Assembly: GCA_003023745.1 (NCBI GenBank)
Contig: PXYV01000026.1
Span: 1-44,714 of the forward strand
Direction: 5' to 3'
Length of the DNA stretch: 44,714 nt
Origin: Sulfobacillus acidophilus
GTDB taxonomy: Bacteria > Bacillota > Sulfobacillia > Sulfobacillales > Sulfobacillaceae
Positions 17,053-25,927 of the stretch are shown here, piece after piece (position 1 is the stretch's first letter; each line of letters begins with the position of its first letter). The translations under genes were made by a program, and so were the position numbers. Under the pieces are notes generated by a model. That model ran no database searches. It saw only the letters and a program-made list of their open reading frames with translations, and was not told where the DNA came from.

Positions 17053-17666
17053 CCCATCCTACTTGGGAGTGTTTGACGGTGTTTGAAAAGGTATTCGGGT
17101 CGCAAGGCCTCTTGGTAGCGGGGACAGATGAGGTTGGGCGCGGCCCGCTTGCAGGCCCTGTGGTGGCTTGCGCAGTGATTTTAAAGCCAGATGCACATAT
17201 TGAGGGATTGGACGACTCCAAGCGATTGTCTGCCGTGCAAAGAAAAGCTCTGTTGCCGGCAATATATGAGAGTGCGGTGGCGGTGGGCATTGGTGCCGCG
17301 GGTCCACGCACGATCGAGCGTGTGAATATTCTCGAGGCGGCTCGACTGGCAATGCGTCGCGCGATCGCTCATTTAGAACCGCCGCCCAAGATCGTGTTGT
17401 CCGATGCCATGACGTTATCCGAGCAGGAGTATTATACGATTGCATTGGTGCGTGGGGATCGGCGCTCCGCGTCTATTGCTGCCGCATCGGTAGTGGCCAA
17501 GGAAGTGCGCGATCGCTATATGCAAGATTTGCACCGACAGTTTCCTCACTATGGATTTGACCAGCACAAAGGCTATGGGACAAAAAGCCACCGTCAGGCC
17601 TTAGACGCGTGGGGGCCGTGCGCGGCTCACCGGCGAACGTTTTTGCGGCAGGTGGATGGCGCATGA
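17049..17666 (+). CDS. rnhB: Ribonuclease HII
   Basis: RNase HII cuts the RNA strand of RNA-DNA hybrids, including single ribonucleotides embedded in DNA. The 205 residues show the family sequence GTDEVGRGPLAGPVV with the first two acidic ligands, LDDSKRLS, a third Asp in VLSDAM, and the SIAAASVVAKEVRDRYM segment with the last catalytic Asp. HKGYGTKSH follows. It starts at ATG 17049 within an ATGA overlap with rbgA. It ends the conserved block; 154 bases of apparently gene-free DNA follow, holding only a 22-codon reading frame (17663-17731) that I do not regard as a gene. Confidence 0.96.
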   Translation: MTHPTWECLTVFEKVFGSQGLLVAGTDEVGRGPLAGPVVACAVILKPDAHIEGLDDSKRLSAVQRKALLPAIYESAVAVGIGAAGPRTIERVNILEAARLAMRRAIAHLEPPPKIVLSDAMTLSEQEYYTIALVRGDRRSASIAAASVVAKEVRDRYMQDLHRQFPHYGFDQHKGYGTKSHRQALDAWGPCAAHRRTFLRQVDGA

Positions 17667-17820
17667 AGACTGCGACTAGGGGTCAATGCTTGACGTTGAC
17701 TCCGATGGCCGAGCGTCCGCGTCATTAACTGGCGCGCGAGGTTGAGGGGGTGGTCGCCTCCTTTCTAACCCGGTTGCGTCAGGTGGCCAGAGAATTTATC
17801 GGCTTTGCCGTTAAAGACCG

Positions 17821-18489
17821 TTACGGACGTATCCGATATCCGACGCCCCGCACGGTTTCAATGAGAGATGCTTCGGCCTGCAGTTTTCCTCGCAAATTTT
17901 TAATATGAACATTGATGGTGCGCGTATCGGCGGCCACCTCGTAGTTCCAGACCTGGCGAAACAATTCCTCGCGCGAAAACACGCGTCCGGGATTGCGCAT
18001 TAAGAGCGTTAAAATTTCAAACTCAGTCGTGGTGAGCGCGACGACCTGACCTTGGACGCTGACTGAACGCTCCGCCAAGTTCACGCTGACCTCGTGAACA
18101 ACGAGTCGACCGGTTTCGTTCCTAAGCTCCTGACGGCGAAAGACCGCCTTAACTCGAGCAGCCAGTTCGCGCACCGAGAACGGTTTCGTGACGTAGTCGT
18201 CGGCACCCATCTCCAGGCCGACGACTCGGTCTACTTCGTCGTTGCGCGCGCTTAGCAAAATCACGGGAATGGCCGAAAACTGCCGCATGGTGCGCAGTAC
18301 TTCGAGACCGGGCATGCCGGGCAGCATCAGATCCAACACCAAGAGGTCGGGGGTGTCGGCAGAAATTCGCTGGAGCGCCGACAGTCCGTCGCCTGCGGTT
18401 AGCACCCGCAATCCGTCATGTTCAAGACGGTGACGAATGAGGGTTAAGATGGAAGGCTCGTCGTCCACGACAAGAATCGTTCGCTGCAT
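17821..18489 (-). CDS. OmpR/PhoB-family response regulator
   Basis: A two-component DNA-binding response regulator of 222 residues. The receiver domain has acidic Asp9/Asp10, the phosphorylation site Asp53 in LLVLDLMLPGMPG, Ser80 in VILLSAR, and Lys102 in DDYVTKPF. The C-terminal winged helix contains LTTTEFEILTLLMRNPGRVFSREELFRQVW and RTINVHIKNLRGKL. No histidine kinase gene lies beside it, so its partner is elsewhere (an orphan regulator). The start, ATG 18489, has GAGAGGAGCC upstream. It lies downstream of the PBP and NlpC genes on the same strand, but 76 bases separate it from the PBP stop in the reverse direction, so it is transcribed after them and could read through from them. Confidence 0.95.
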   Translation of the reverse strand: MQRTILVVDDEPSILTLIRHRLEHDGLRVLTAGDGLSALQRISADTPDLLVLDLMLPGMPGLEVLRTMRQFSAIPVILLSARNDEVDRVVGLEMGADDYVTKPFSVRELAARVKAVFRRQELRNETGRLVVHEVSVNLAERSVSVQGQVVALTTTEFEILTLLMRNPGRVFSREELFRQVWNYEVAADTRTINVHIKNLRGKLQAEASLIETVRGVGYRIRP

Positions 18490-18564
18490 AATGGCTCCTC
18501 TCGCTCGTATTTTCTTTGATCATATGGGACTTTCATTAAGATTTGGTGATGGCTGGGTTAACGT

Positions 18565-20907
18565 TTAATAAGGTTGACGTTTAACAGACGGATCGCTCAT
18601 GGAGGGTCGGGCCGACTTTGCGAACGAACCACAACGGGCCGTTTGAGGAGCCCAGAAAATCGCATCCCAGGGTCGTGGAACACCGGGGTGCCAGTCGGAT
18701 TCACGTTTCAACGCGGTCACCGTGATAAATGCGCCGCACCCGGGTCTCCACGACGTACGGGGGTGTGCTGCGACGATGCGAACGGGATACCAGTCGTGGT
18801 CACGGCGGGTCGGCTGGGTGCCGTCGATGTACCAGGCGCCTTGTATTTCGTTTCGGGGAGTATAAGGCCCAGGCCGATCGCCGGAGGTAATGCTGACGCG
18901 CTTCACGTATACAAGTCCTGGTGGACGGCTGAACGATTGCGGCTTGAGGTGAAGCTGACGATTGACGGACTGCATAATTTGTTTCCAAATGGGACCAGCA
19001 GCTACCGCGCCATAAGCGGGACCCTGGCCGGAGCGGGTATAGAGCTGGGGGATTTCACCGCATCGATTGCCCTCCCACACGCCGACCACCATTTGCGGCT
19101 CAAAACCGAGAAACCATGCATCTTCTTCGTCATTGTTGGTCCCCGATTTGGCGGCGGCGGGTCGTCCGATTCCCAGTTGGTACCCGGTTGCATAGGCGTG
19201 CGGCCCGACGCCGGGAAGAGGTCGGGGATCGAGCGCTCGCTCCATCATATCGGTCAAAAGAGCCGCTTGATCAGGCGAAAGTGCGGAGTGCTGGTGCATA
19301 GCGGCTGAGAATAAGACGTGTCCGTTTTTTGTGACTTGCGTGACCAGGACGGGCGTGACTAGCTGCCCGCCGTTATCAATGGCGGCATAGCCGCGCGTCA
19401 AACTCCACAAATCGGTATCGACACCGAGCGCTAGGCCTAGACCGCGATATTGGCCGAAGGGCACCTTCATGTCGAAATGAGATTGCAGGTAGTGCAGGGC
19501 ATAGGGGAGTCCCACCCGATCGAGAAGGTGCACGGCCACATCGTTGTCAGAGAGGGCCAAGGCATCGCGTAGGTCCAGGTAGCCGCGGTAGATGCCGTCT
19601 GCGTTCCTAGGCCACCATCGTTGACCGGCCACCTGCGCAAAGATTGGAACATCTTGCACAACGGACATTTGCGTGTACCCGCGAGCCAAGGCAGGCGCAT
19701 AGTCCAAAAGCGGCTTGATGGCCGAGCCGCTTGAACGGCGGGCGTCAATGGCCAGGTCGTCTTGCAGAAAGGTGAAGTGGCGCCGTCCTCCGATAATGGC
19801 CCAGATGTGCCCATTATGGGGATTTTCGACGATGGCGGCCGCTTGATGGGCGGGATATAAAGAGGCGGAGACGCCAAAATTTGTATTCATCCAACGGTCG
19901 ACCGCCCGTTGCGCCAGATTGTAAACTTTCGGGCGCAATGCGGTCTTGATGTGAAGTCCGCCGTGCAGGATCTGGTTCATGGTAAATCCTTGGCTGAGCA
20001 ACTCTTGCACGACTTGGTCTAGATACCAGGGATATGGATAACCTGCGGCAGACTTCGCAAGCACGTGCGACTGCAAATGCACCGGCGCCTCTAGGACGCG
20101 GTGGCCCTGTTGCGGCGTGAGTTCGTGCAATCGTACCATGGCAGCCACCACTTGAACTTGACGTTGCTTAGCTAGACGCCAATGGGTTCGCGGATCGTAC
20201 AGCGAGGGCGCTTGCGGGAGGCCCGCCAACAGCGTTGCCTGCGCTAACGTAAGGTGTTGTGGTGAGGTGTCAAAATAGGTGCGGGAAGCCTGGGCAATGC
20301 CGTAGGCGCCCTCGCCGAAATAGACAGAGTTTAAGTACATGTCGAGAATTTGGGTCTTGCGGTAATGCCGCGCGAGCTCAAGTCCGAGCCAAAACTCCTG
20401 AACTTTGCGGGTCAGTGATTTGCGGCTGTTTAAATACAAAGTCTTGGCGAGCTGTTCGGTAATAGTGCTCGCGCCTTGGACAGGAGCCCGATGGATTAGG
20501 TCGACATAGGCCGCCCGTAAAATGGACAGGACATCAAATCCCGGGTTGCGGTAGAAATTGCGATCTTCCACCGCGATGATTGCTTGTGCGACATATGGTG
20601 AAATCGCCGACAGGGGCGTGGTAGGCGAGAAATTGCCCAGCCGCGCAACCAGTTGCCCTTGACTGTCGTAGACGAGTGAACTGGGGGCGGCGTCAAAACG
20701 GGTGGCCAAGCCTGTCACCGATGGCAGATGAGCCGTCATGCGTGCTAAGCTGACCGCAAGAATGGCACTGAGGAGTCCACCGCCCAGTGCAACAGTAGTG
20801 GTCAGATGAGCGCGGCGTTTTGGATTAGCACAAATCAGGGGTGATTGACAAAATCGGCAGCGACCAGACCGCGGCCGATTTGATCGGCCGCAGCTAAGAC
20901 ACTTCAT
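18565..20907 (-). CDS. Class A penicillin-binding protein with N-terminal zinc ribbon
   Basis: A bifunctional peptidoglycan glycosyltransferase-transpeptidase of 780 residues. It starts with a cytoplasmic zinc ribbon (Cys3, Cys6, Cys17, Cys20), then a single membrane helix at about residues 36-56. The GT51 domain has the catalytic AVEDRNFY and GASTITEQLAK. The transpeptidase domain has SAIK (active Ser), SDN and KSGT. ATG 20907 is chosen because GAGGTG lies just upstream and the zinc ribbon starts at once; a longer frame to 21045 has an unlikely N-terminus. The C-terminal 110 residues are an unrecognised extension rich in Trp, Pro and Arg. The zinc ribbon is not standard for the family and may sense or recruit something in the cytoplasm. 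Confidence 0.94.
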   Translation of the reverse strand: MKCLSCGRSNRPRSGRCRFCQSPLICANPKRRAHLTTTVALGGGLLSAILAVSLARMTAHLPSVTGLATRFDAAPSSLVYDSQGQLVARLGNFSPTTPLSAISPYVAQAIIAVEDRNFYRNPGFDVLSILRAAYVDLIHRAPVQGASTITEQLAKTLYLNSRKSLTRKVQEFWLGLELARHYRKTQILDMYLNSVYFGEGAYGIAQASRTYFDTSPQHLTLAQATLLAGLPQAPSLYDPRTHWRLAKQRQVQVVAAMVRLHELTPQQGHRVLEAPVHLQSHVLAKSAAGYPYPWYLDQVVQELLSQGFTMNQILHGGLHIKTALRPKVYNLAQRAVDRWMNTNFGVSASLYPAHQAAAIVENPHNGHIWAIIGGRRHFTFLQDDLAIDARRSSGSAIKPLLDYAPALARGYTQMSVVQDVPIFAQVAGQRWWPRNADGIYRGYLDLRDALALSDNDVAVHLLDRVGLPYALHYLQSHFDMKVPFGQYRGLGLALGVDTDLWSLTRGYAAIDNGGQLVTPVLVTQVTKNGHVLFSAAMHQHSALSPDQAALLTDMMERALDPRPLPGVGPHAYATGYQLGIGRPAAAKSGTNNDEEDAWFLGFEPQMVVGVWEGNRCGEIPQLYTRSGQGPAYGAVAAGPIWKQIMQSVNRQLHLKPQSFSRPPGLVYVKRVSITSGDRPGPYTPRNEIQGAWYIDGTQPTRRDHDWYPVRIVAAHPRTSWRPGCGAFITVTALKRESDWHPGVPRPWDAIFWAPQTARCGSFAKSARPSMSDPSVKRQPY

Positions 20908-21111
20908 ACACGACACCTCGACGCCCTCAACATGAAAAAAGCATGCGCCGGTGTCGCACAAAATATGCCATGGAGTCCAGCTTTTACGGGAGCTACAACG
21001 TGATAGGCACTGCGGTTCACGAGCGTTGGGGTCTAGAGACGACAATCGACCACCCCGCTCGCATCGATGTGGTCCGGCCGACGAAGGGGGCCGGTATGGC
21101 CCCCGACCTGA

Positions 21112-21876
21112 CTAAGGAATGATGGTGCCTGCTCCGTAATAGTTGGCAATCCAATATGCGGTGTCCAAGTTTTGGATCATGACCGATTGGCCTGGCGCCG
21201 GAGCCGCCACGAACGCTTGTTGATATCCCAAGCGTGGATCTGACCCGATATAAATGCCGACGTGAGAAGCCCCGGGGCCATCGGTGGAAAAAAACACCAG
21301 GTCTCCCGGGGCTAGCGCGGCGCGAGGGATTTTTGTCACTTCGGCATACTGGTCGAAGGAGGTCCGGCCAATGGCAATGCCGTTTTGGGCCAAGGCATAT
21401 TGGACCAGTCCCGAACAGTCAAATCCGCTTGGCGTGGTTCCTCCCCAGACATAGGGGACCCCGAGATATTTCAGGGCGGTGTCGACAATTGCTTGCCCCA
21501 GCGGCCGAGGCCGGCTGAGCGTTACAAGCGATGCGTTTGCACGGAAATCCGCCTCAGGTACGCGCAACATCTCGCCAATCCAGAGTGACTGGGGGTGAGC
21601 CAGATGGTTTAATCGCGCGAGCGCCTGCCACGTTGTATGAAAACGCACGGCTACGGTGCTCAGTGTGTCACCGGCCTTGACGCGGTAGACTGTAAATCGG
21701 GCTTGTCCAAATTGCGGAGAAGCGGTAGCCGACGCGTGGTGCAGGGATCGGACGGCAGATGTATACAACGATTTTGATTGAGGCGATTGATGCGATTTGG
21801 CCTGAACCAAAGGAGAAAATCCGATAGCAGCAGCCAACGCCAGACTGGCAGCGACTGCTGTCTTGCGCATCGTCAC
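21112..21876 (-). CDS. Secreted LysM-NlpC/P60 peptidoglycan endopeptidase
   Basis: A cell-wall hydrolase of 254 residues that cuts peptide stems. A signal peptide (about residues 1-26, ending VQA) is followed by one LysM wall-binding domain at about residues 62-108 (YRVKAGDTLSTVAVRF to IGEMLRVP). The NlpC/P60 domain starts at about residue 128, with catalytic Cys in GFDCSGLV and His in ASHVGIYIG. The GTG start at 21876 has AAGGAAGGGG upstream; an alternative ATG lies at 21870. A c-di-AMP riboswitch covers the leader and its 3' end runs into the ribosome-binding site. That is a common arrangement for wall hydrolases in this phylum. Confidence 0.95.
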   Translation of the reverse strand: MTMRKTAVAASLALAAAIGFSPLVQAKSHQSPQSKSLYTSAVRSLHHASATASPQFGQARFTVYRVKAGDTLSTVAVRFHTTWQALARLNHLAHPQSLWIGEMLRVPEADFRANASLVTLSRPRPLGQAIVDTALKYLGVPYVWGGTTPSGFDCSGLVQYALAQNGIAIGRTSFDQYAEVTKIPRAALAPGDLVFFSTDGPGASHVGIYIGSDPRLGYQQAFVAAPAPGQSVMIQNLDTAYWIANYYGAGTIIP

Positions 21877-21888
21877 TATGCGGCTCCC

Positions 21889-22031
21889 CTTCCTTCGCTA
21901 TTTGCCTCCGAGGTTAGTTGGTGGTTCGGGCAGAAGGAGCCCTACATGCGCACTCGCACGATTCACCCAAGGGATGTTGCACACCCTGTAGTCCCCCGTA
22001 CATGGTTGACCATGATTCGGCGTTAGGAGTC
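21889..22031 (-). ncRNA. c-di-AMP riboswitch (ydaO-yuaA class)
   Basis: Reading the minus strand, the conserved blocks appear in order: CGGGGGAC near 21995, GGGTGAATC (rc of 21960-21968), then TAGGGC, TGCCCGAACC, CTAACCTCGG and AGGC within the rc of 21904-21944. These match the ydaO hallmark seen again at 9500-9529. The 3' end meets the AAGGAAGGGG ribosome-binding site of the LysM-NlpC gene only about 10 bases before its start. There is no room for a terminator, so control is probably by masking of the binding site. The 5' end begins with CTCCT, which could pair with that site. Confidence 0.87.
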
Positions 22032-22037
22032 GAAAAA

Positions 22038-22066
22038 ATTTTACGCGTGCGGGCGATCGTTGTCAC
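22038..22066 (-). promoter_or_regulatory. Sigma-A promoter of the riboswitch-NlpC transcript
   Basis: On the minus strand, GTGACA (rc of 22061-22066), a 17-base spacer and TAAAAT (rc of 22038-22043). The predicted start near 22031 coincides with the beginning of the riboswitch. Confidence 0.8.
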
Positions 22067-22731
22067 GGTAGATGTTGATGGATGACAGGTGGTGTGGACT
22101 CATTTGCGCGGATTTTTCCCAGTTTATGTCGGGTTTATGGAAAATTTGGCTTCTTTCACTTGAATCTCCCCAGCCTCAAGGCCGAAGATTCTAGAGAAAC
22201 CACGATGGCTGCAGAGCGTAGTACCCCGGCAACACGCCGGAGTTCAGCCGGACTATTCTTTGTCGCGTTTGGGAAGGGCAGAAAACGGCGATATGCATTG
22301 TTTTTACACGTCAGATGCCCATGCCCGCGGGTGGGTGGCCATGCAAAGTTGCCTGTTTTAAGGTCTTCGCATGACGACGCGATACATTTAAAAATGTGAA
22401 GACAACCCCGGGCAGCATGGATGCCAAAGCGCCGGAACTTCCCCACCCCGGTTAAACCGACTGGATAGGAGTTGATAGTTCTTGCCGTGCCGCCGTGATC
22501 TTTTCTGTTCATCCGGGCCTTTCGGGTCCGGTTGGCGACCGAGGTTTTGGGCACGGTTGGCCCGACCCCTGGGTTACCCCAACACTATTGGGCGCTAGAC
22601 CCGTCGACGCTTGCAGCACCAACCTCAAAAAAATTCCCATCGAAGCGAAAAAAGTCTTGACGTCCAGTTTATTCCGTGGCAAAGTAAAGGCGAAGAACAA
22701 AGAAAGTCAAAGACAGAGGAGGCCGATTGGT
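22067..22731. other. Long intergenic region upstream of hsp20
   Basis: About 660 bases with no recognisable gene. Overlapping open frames exist on both strands (minus 22156-22554, 132 codons; plus 22082-22399, 105 codons), neither with a recognisable domain or a good ribosome-binding site. There are several small inverted repeats, for example GTCTTC (22363-22368) with GAAGAC (22397-22402) enclosing ACATTT/AAATGT. A possible promoter for hsp20 is TTGACG (22657-22662) with a weak -10 about 17 bases later. No CIRCE operator was seen. The region could be a decayed gene or a structured RNA; I cannot tell which. Confidence 0.5.
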
Positions 22732-23199
22732 ATGAGCATGTTGCCGGTGCGTCGCAATTCGCGAGAGACATTGGATGACCCGTTGGTTCAGTTGCAAAAC
22801 GATGTCAATGCTGTGTTTGATCGCGTGTTTCGTGGATTTGGGTTCTTTGATCCGCTGGCGGTCCGCTCGGGGTTTTCCCCGGCCATCGACATAGACGAGG
22901 ACGAGCACAATTACTACTTGCAGATGGATTTGCCCGGTGTTGATCGCGGGGATGTCATCGCTGAGGTTGACAACGGTGTTCTCACAATCCGGGGTGAAAA
23001 GCGTGTGGAACGAGAACAGGGCGGGCGTCGTTCGCACAGTACGGAGCGGTATTACGGTCGGTTTTACCGGCAAATTGCGCTGCCCCAGGATGCCGATGTC
23101 GAGCAACTGAACGCTCAGTTAAAGCGGGGCGTGTTGACGATTACGATACCCAAGGGCGATTCGTCAAATCGCCGCCAGATTGAGATTCAAGGTGAGTAA
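22732..23199 (+). CDS. Small heat-shock protein, Hsp20/alpha-crystallin family
   Basis: An ATP-independent chaperone that holds unfolding proteins until refolding. The 155 residues have an N-terminal arm predicted to be partly helical (DDPLVQLQNDVNAVFDRVF), the alpha-crystallin domain from about residue 47 (PAIDIDEDEHNYYLQMDLPGV, then GVLTIRGEK), and the conserved GVLTITIPKG near the end. ATG 22732 is preceded by GAGGAGG; a second ATG lies two codons later. Open frame continues far upstream but without family similarity. It is a single gene with a GC-rich hairpin after its stop. Confidence 0.94.
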   Translation: MSMLPVRRNSRETLDDPLVQLQNDVNAVFDRVFRGFGFFDPLAVRSGFSPAIDIDEDEHNYYLQMDLPGVDRGDVIAEVDNGVLTIRGEKRVEREQGGRRSHSTERYYGRFYRQIALPQDADVEQLNAQLKRGVLTITIPKGDSSNRRQIEIQGE

Positions 23200-23208
23200 T
23201 GGAAAGCG

Positions 23209-23230
23209 GCCTCGAGCGGGCCGCTTTCTC
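23209..23230 (+). terminator. Possible terminator after hsp20
   Basis: Just after the stop codon, AAAGCGGCC and GGCCGCTTT form a strong stem with a short loop (TCGAGCG). It is followed only by a weak T/C-rich stretch, so termination efficiency is uncertain. Confidence 0.6.
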
Positions 23231-23568
23231 GTTCACGAGGATGGTTGCACTCTGCGTTCTCATTGGAGGGGAAGGTTCAGTGGAGGGTTGCTCCGCTCTA
23301 GAAGGTGGCCGTCCATCCACCGCAGTACTCCAGGGAAACGTGCTTGATGGGCCGGGGATCTCGCCTGGCCAGCCGGTCGTTCCTCAACTCGTACCGCAAA
23401 ACGGGCGCGTTGATTGCCTCAAGGGCCGGTCGCCTGCGTTGTCCGGGACCGGATTTGCGCTCGCACAGGACTCCTGTCGCGCGTTATTGTTGTCCCCCTC
23501 TTCTCATTCTGGATCCACATGGCATAATGCGATATTATGGGGGCGCTATTTTGACGGGAGGTGGCAGA
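23231..23568. other. Intergenic region upstream of topA
   Basis: About 340 bases. The position corresponds to dprA in B. subtilis, but neither strand shows DprA motifs. A frame continuous with topA extends upstream through it without family similarity. A possible topA promoter lies near GATATTATGG at 23531-23540. Nothing else recognisable. Confidence 0.5.
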
Positions 23569-25665
23569 TTGCCGAAGCCAAAGCCCTTGATTATTGTGGA
23601 ATCACCGGCTAAGGCCAAGACCATCAGTCGTTTTTTGGGCAGTCGATATCAGGTCAAGGCTTCGATGGGTCATGTGCGTGATCTGCCTAAAAGTCAGTTC
23701 GGGGTTGATGTGGCGAAGGGTTTTGAACCGCGTTACATTACCATTCGCGGCAAGGGTGGGCTGGTTAAAGAACTTAAGGAAGCGGCTAAGAAAACCGATC
23801 GGGTTTATTTGGCAACAGACCCGGACCGTGAGGGAGAAGCGATTGCCTGGCACCTTGGCGCGGCTTTAGGAATTTCTCCGAACCGGGCTCAGCGCATTGA
23901 GTTTCACGAGATTACGAAAGACGCTGTGACCGAAGCGATTTCTCATGCTCGCCCGATCGATATGCATCTTGTCGACGCGCAGCAGGCGCGCCGAGTTCTG
24001 GACCGGGTGGTGGGCTATCAACTGTCGCCGCTCTTGTGGCGCAAGGTGCGCCCGGGACTTTCTGCCGGACGGGTGCAATCCGCGGCCTTAAAACTGATTG
24101 TGGACCGGGAACGCGAGATCGAGGCTTTTAGGCCGGAGGAATATTACACGGTTGAGCTAACGGCTGACACCCAACCTGCCTTGAAGGCCTCCTATTGGGC
24201 ACCTTGGGGAGAAAAGGGCCGGGTCAGCGCTGATGAGGCGAATAGAATACTGGCCGAGGTCAGAACTGGAGACACACTTCGGGTGCGATCGGTGAAAACG
24301 CGGGAGCGGCGCCGATTCCCAACAGCTCCGTTCACAACCTCAACCTTGCAGCAGGAGGCATCGCGGCGCCTGGGCTTCTCGGTCAAGCGCACTATGAGTT
24401 TGGCCCAGCAGTTGTACGAGGGATTAGAGGTGAAGGGCGAAGGCACGGTGGGGCTGGTCACCTACATCCGGACCGACTCGACGCGGGTGGCTGACGTGGC
24501 TGTTGCGGATGCCCGCGCGTTTGTGGAAAGTACCTACGGGTCACAATATTGGCACAAAGGCTCCTCTCGGCGTCCGGAAAAAGAACGACCTGGAGTACAG
24601 GGAGCGCATGAAGCCATCCGGCCCACGGTGGTGGCGCGGCATCCCGATTCGCTCAAGGGGTCGCTGAACCGCGACCAATTGCGGTTGTACCGCTTGATTT
24701 GGGAGCGATTTGTCGCAAGTCAAATGGCGCCGATGGTGTACGATGCGACAACCATTGAATTGGAAGGTAAAGGTCACATTTTTCGCGCGCACGGCGTCGT
24801 CGTAAAGTTTGCGGGTTTTACCATTCTGTATAAGGAATCGCGCGAAGAGGACGACCAGGGCGAAGACGAAACGGGGGAAGGACCCTTGCCGTTGCTGACG
24901 GAGGGCCAGGAACTTTTGGTGGACGCGATTAGGTCGACGCAGCACTTTACCGAGCCGCCGCCGCGATTTACCGAGGCGAGTTTAGTCAAGATTCTGGAAG
25001 AATTGGGAATAGGGCGCCCCTCTACGTACGCGCCGATTATTGACACGCTCTTGCAACGCGACTATGTGCATCGCACGCAAAAGAAATTGGTACCGACCGA
25101 TCTCGGAGCGGTCGTGGTCGATCTTTTGCAGAAGTACTTTCCGGAAATTGTGGATATTTCCTTTACGGCGGCGGTAGAGACGCGCCTAGACCGCGTAGAA
25201 GAAGCGGAAGTGGGCTGGCGCGACGTGCTTAGTGACTTTTACGGGCCCTTTAGCGAAGAGCTGGCGCGGGCGGATCAAGATATTGAAAAGGTCAGTGTCC
25301 CAACCGAAGAGACGGATGAGATGTGTTCGGCGTGCGGGCGGCCGATGGTCGTTAAGTACGGGAGGTTTGGCAAGTTCCTGGCTTGTTCGGGGTATCCCGA
25401 GTGTAAAAACACCCAGGCCTTGGTGGAAAAGACTGGTGGTGTGTGCCCTAAATGCGGAGCCGACTTGGTGGTGCGGCGCAGTAAGCGCGGTCGCATCTTT
25501 TACGGATGTCGGGCCTATCCCCAGTGTGACTTTGTGACTTGGTGGCGCCCGACTGAGAAAACGTGTCCGCGGTGTGGATCGTCAATGGCGTTAAGGCGCA
25601 AAGGCCGGCACGACACGTTGGTGTGCTTGAGGGAGGGATGCGGATTTGAAGAAGAAGCCCAGTAG
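23569..25665 (+). CDS. topA: DNA topoisomerase I
   Basis: Type IA topoisomerase that relaxes negative supercoils by single-strand passage. From TTG 23569 the length is 698 residues, normal for Firmicutes. The Toprim domain opens PLIIVESPAKAKTISRFLG and contains ATDPDREGEAIAWHL. The active-site tyrosine is in VGLVTYIRTDSTR. Three four-cysteine zinc ribbons follow at the C-terminus: MCSACGRP-CSGYPEC, VCPKCGAD-CRAYPQC and TCPRCGSS-CLREGC. The TTG is preceded by GGGAGGTG at 23557-23564; the longer frame from 23305 lacks family similarity. A terminator lies about 90 bases after the stop. Confidence 0.97.
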   Translation: MPKPKPLIIVESPAKAKTISRFLGSRYQVKASMGHVRDLPKSQFGVDVAKGFEPRYITIRGKGGLVKELKEAAKKTDRVYLATDPDREGEAIAWHLGAALGISPNRAQRIEFHEITKDAVTEAISHARPIDMHLVDAQQARRVLDRVVGYQLSPLLWRKVRPGLSAGRVQSAALKLIVDREREIEAFRPEEYYTVELTADTQPALKASYWAPWGEKGRVSADEANRILAEVRTGDTLRVRSVKTRERRRFPTAPFTTSTLQQEASRRLGFSVKRTMSLAQQLYEGLEVKGEGTVGLVTYIRTDSTRVADVAVADARAFVESTYGSQYWHKGSSRRPEKERPGVQGAHEAIRPTVVARHPDSLKGSLNRDQLRLYRLIWERFVASQMAPMVYDATTIELEGKGHIFRAHGVVVKFAGFTILYKESREEDDQGEDETGEGPLPLLTEGQELLVDAIRSTQHFTEPPPRFTEASLVKILEELGIGRPSTYAPIIDTLLQRDYVHRTQKKLVPTDLGAVVVDLLQKYFPEIVDISFTAAVETRLDRVEEAEVGWRDVLSDFYGPFSEELARADQDIEKVSVPTEETDEMCSACGRPMVVKYGRFGKFLACSGYPECKNTQALVEKTGGVCPKCGADLVVRRSKRGRIFYGCRAYPQCDFVTWWRPTEKTCPRCGSSMALRRKGRHDTLVCLREGCGFEEEAQ

Positions 25666-25750
25666 TTCGGCTGCGGCGTTCGTGGGGGTGGCCGGAGTCG
25701 AAAGGGCCTGCAGGCAGTACCCTGGTTTTGCGGTGAAGCGTTGCAGCAAC

Positions 25751-25783
25751 AGCGCGGCGCTATCATGAGGCGCGCGTTTTTTT
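25751..25783 (+). terminator. Intrinsic terminator after topA
   Basis: A GC-rich stem (CGCGGCGC at 25753-25760 with GCGCGCG at 25770-25776, one bulge) followed by seven T. It separates topA from xerC, which are usually linked through trmFO. Confidence 0.75.
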
Positions 25784-25927
25784 ACAATCTCGAGGTATTG
25801 CCGGGCAGATACTCTCTGTCAACGTGTAGTCGGTTAGAGGTGGCGGTGGGCGCGATAGGCGGGGAGATTATGGCGCCCGGGACGCTTTCGTTGCGGCCGA
25901 TGACCGCAACTGCGCGGGCTAGGCACG

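Noticed and set aside
18574..19308. A long open frame (244 codons) on the plus strand
   Set aside because: It lies wholly antisense to the penicillin-binding protein gene and has no recognisable domain; it is a shadow of codon bias.
22156..22554. A 132-codon minus-strand frame as a gene
   Set aside because: It lacks a convincing ribosome-binding site and a recognisable domain; it is kept only as part of an unexplained region.
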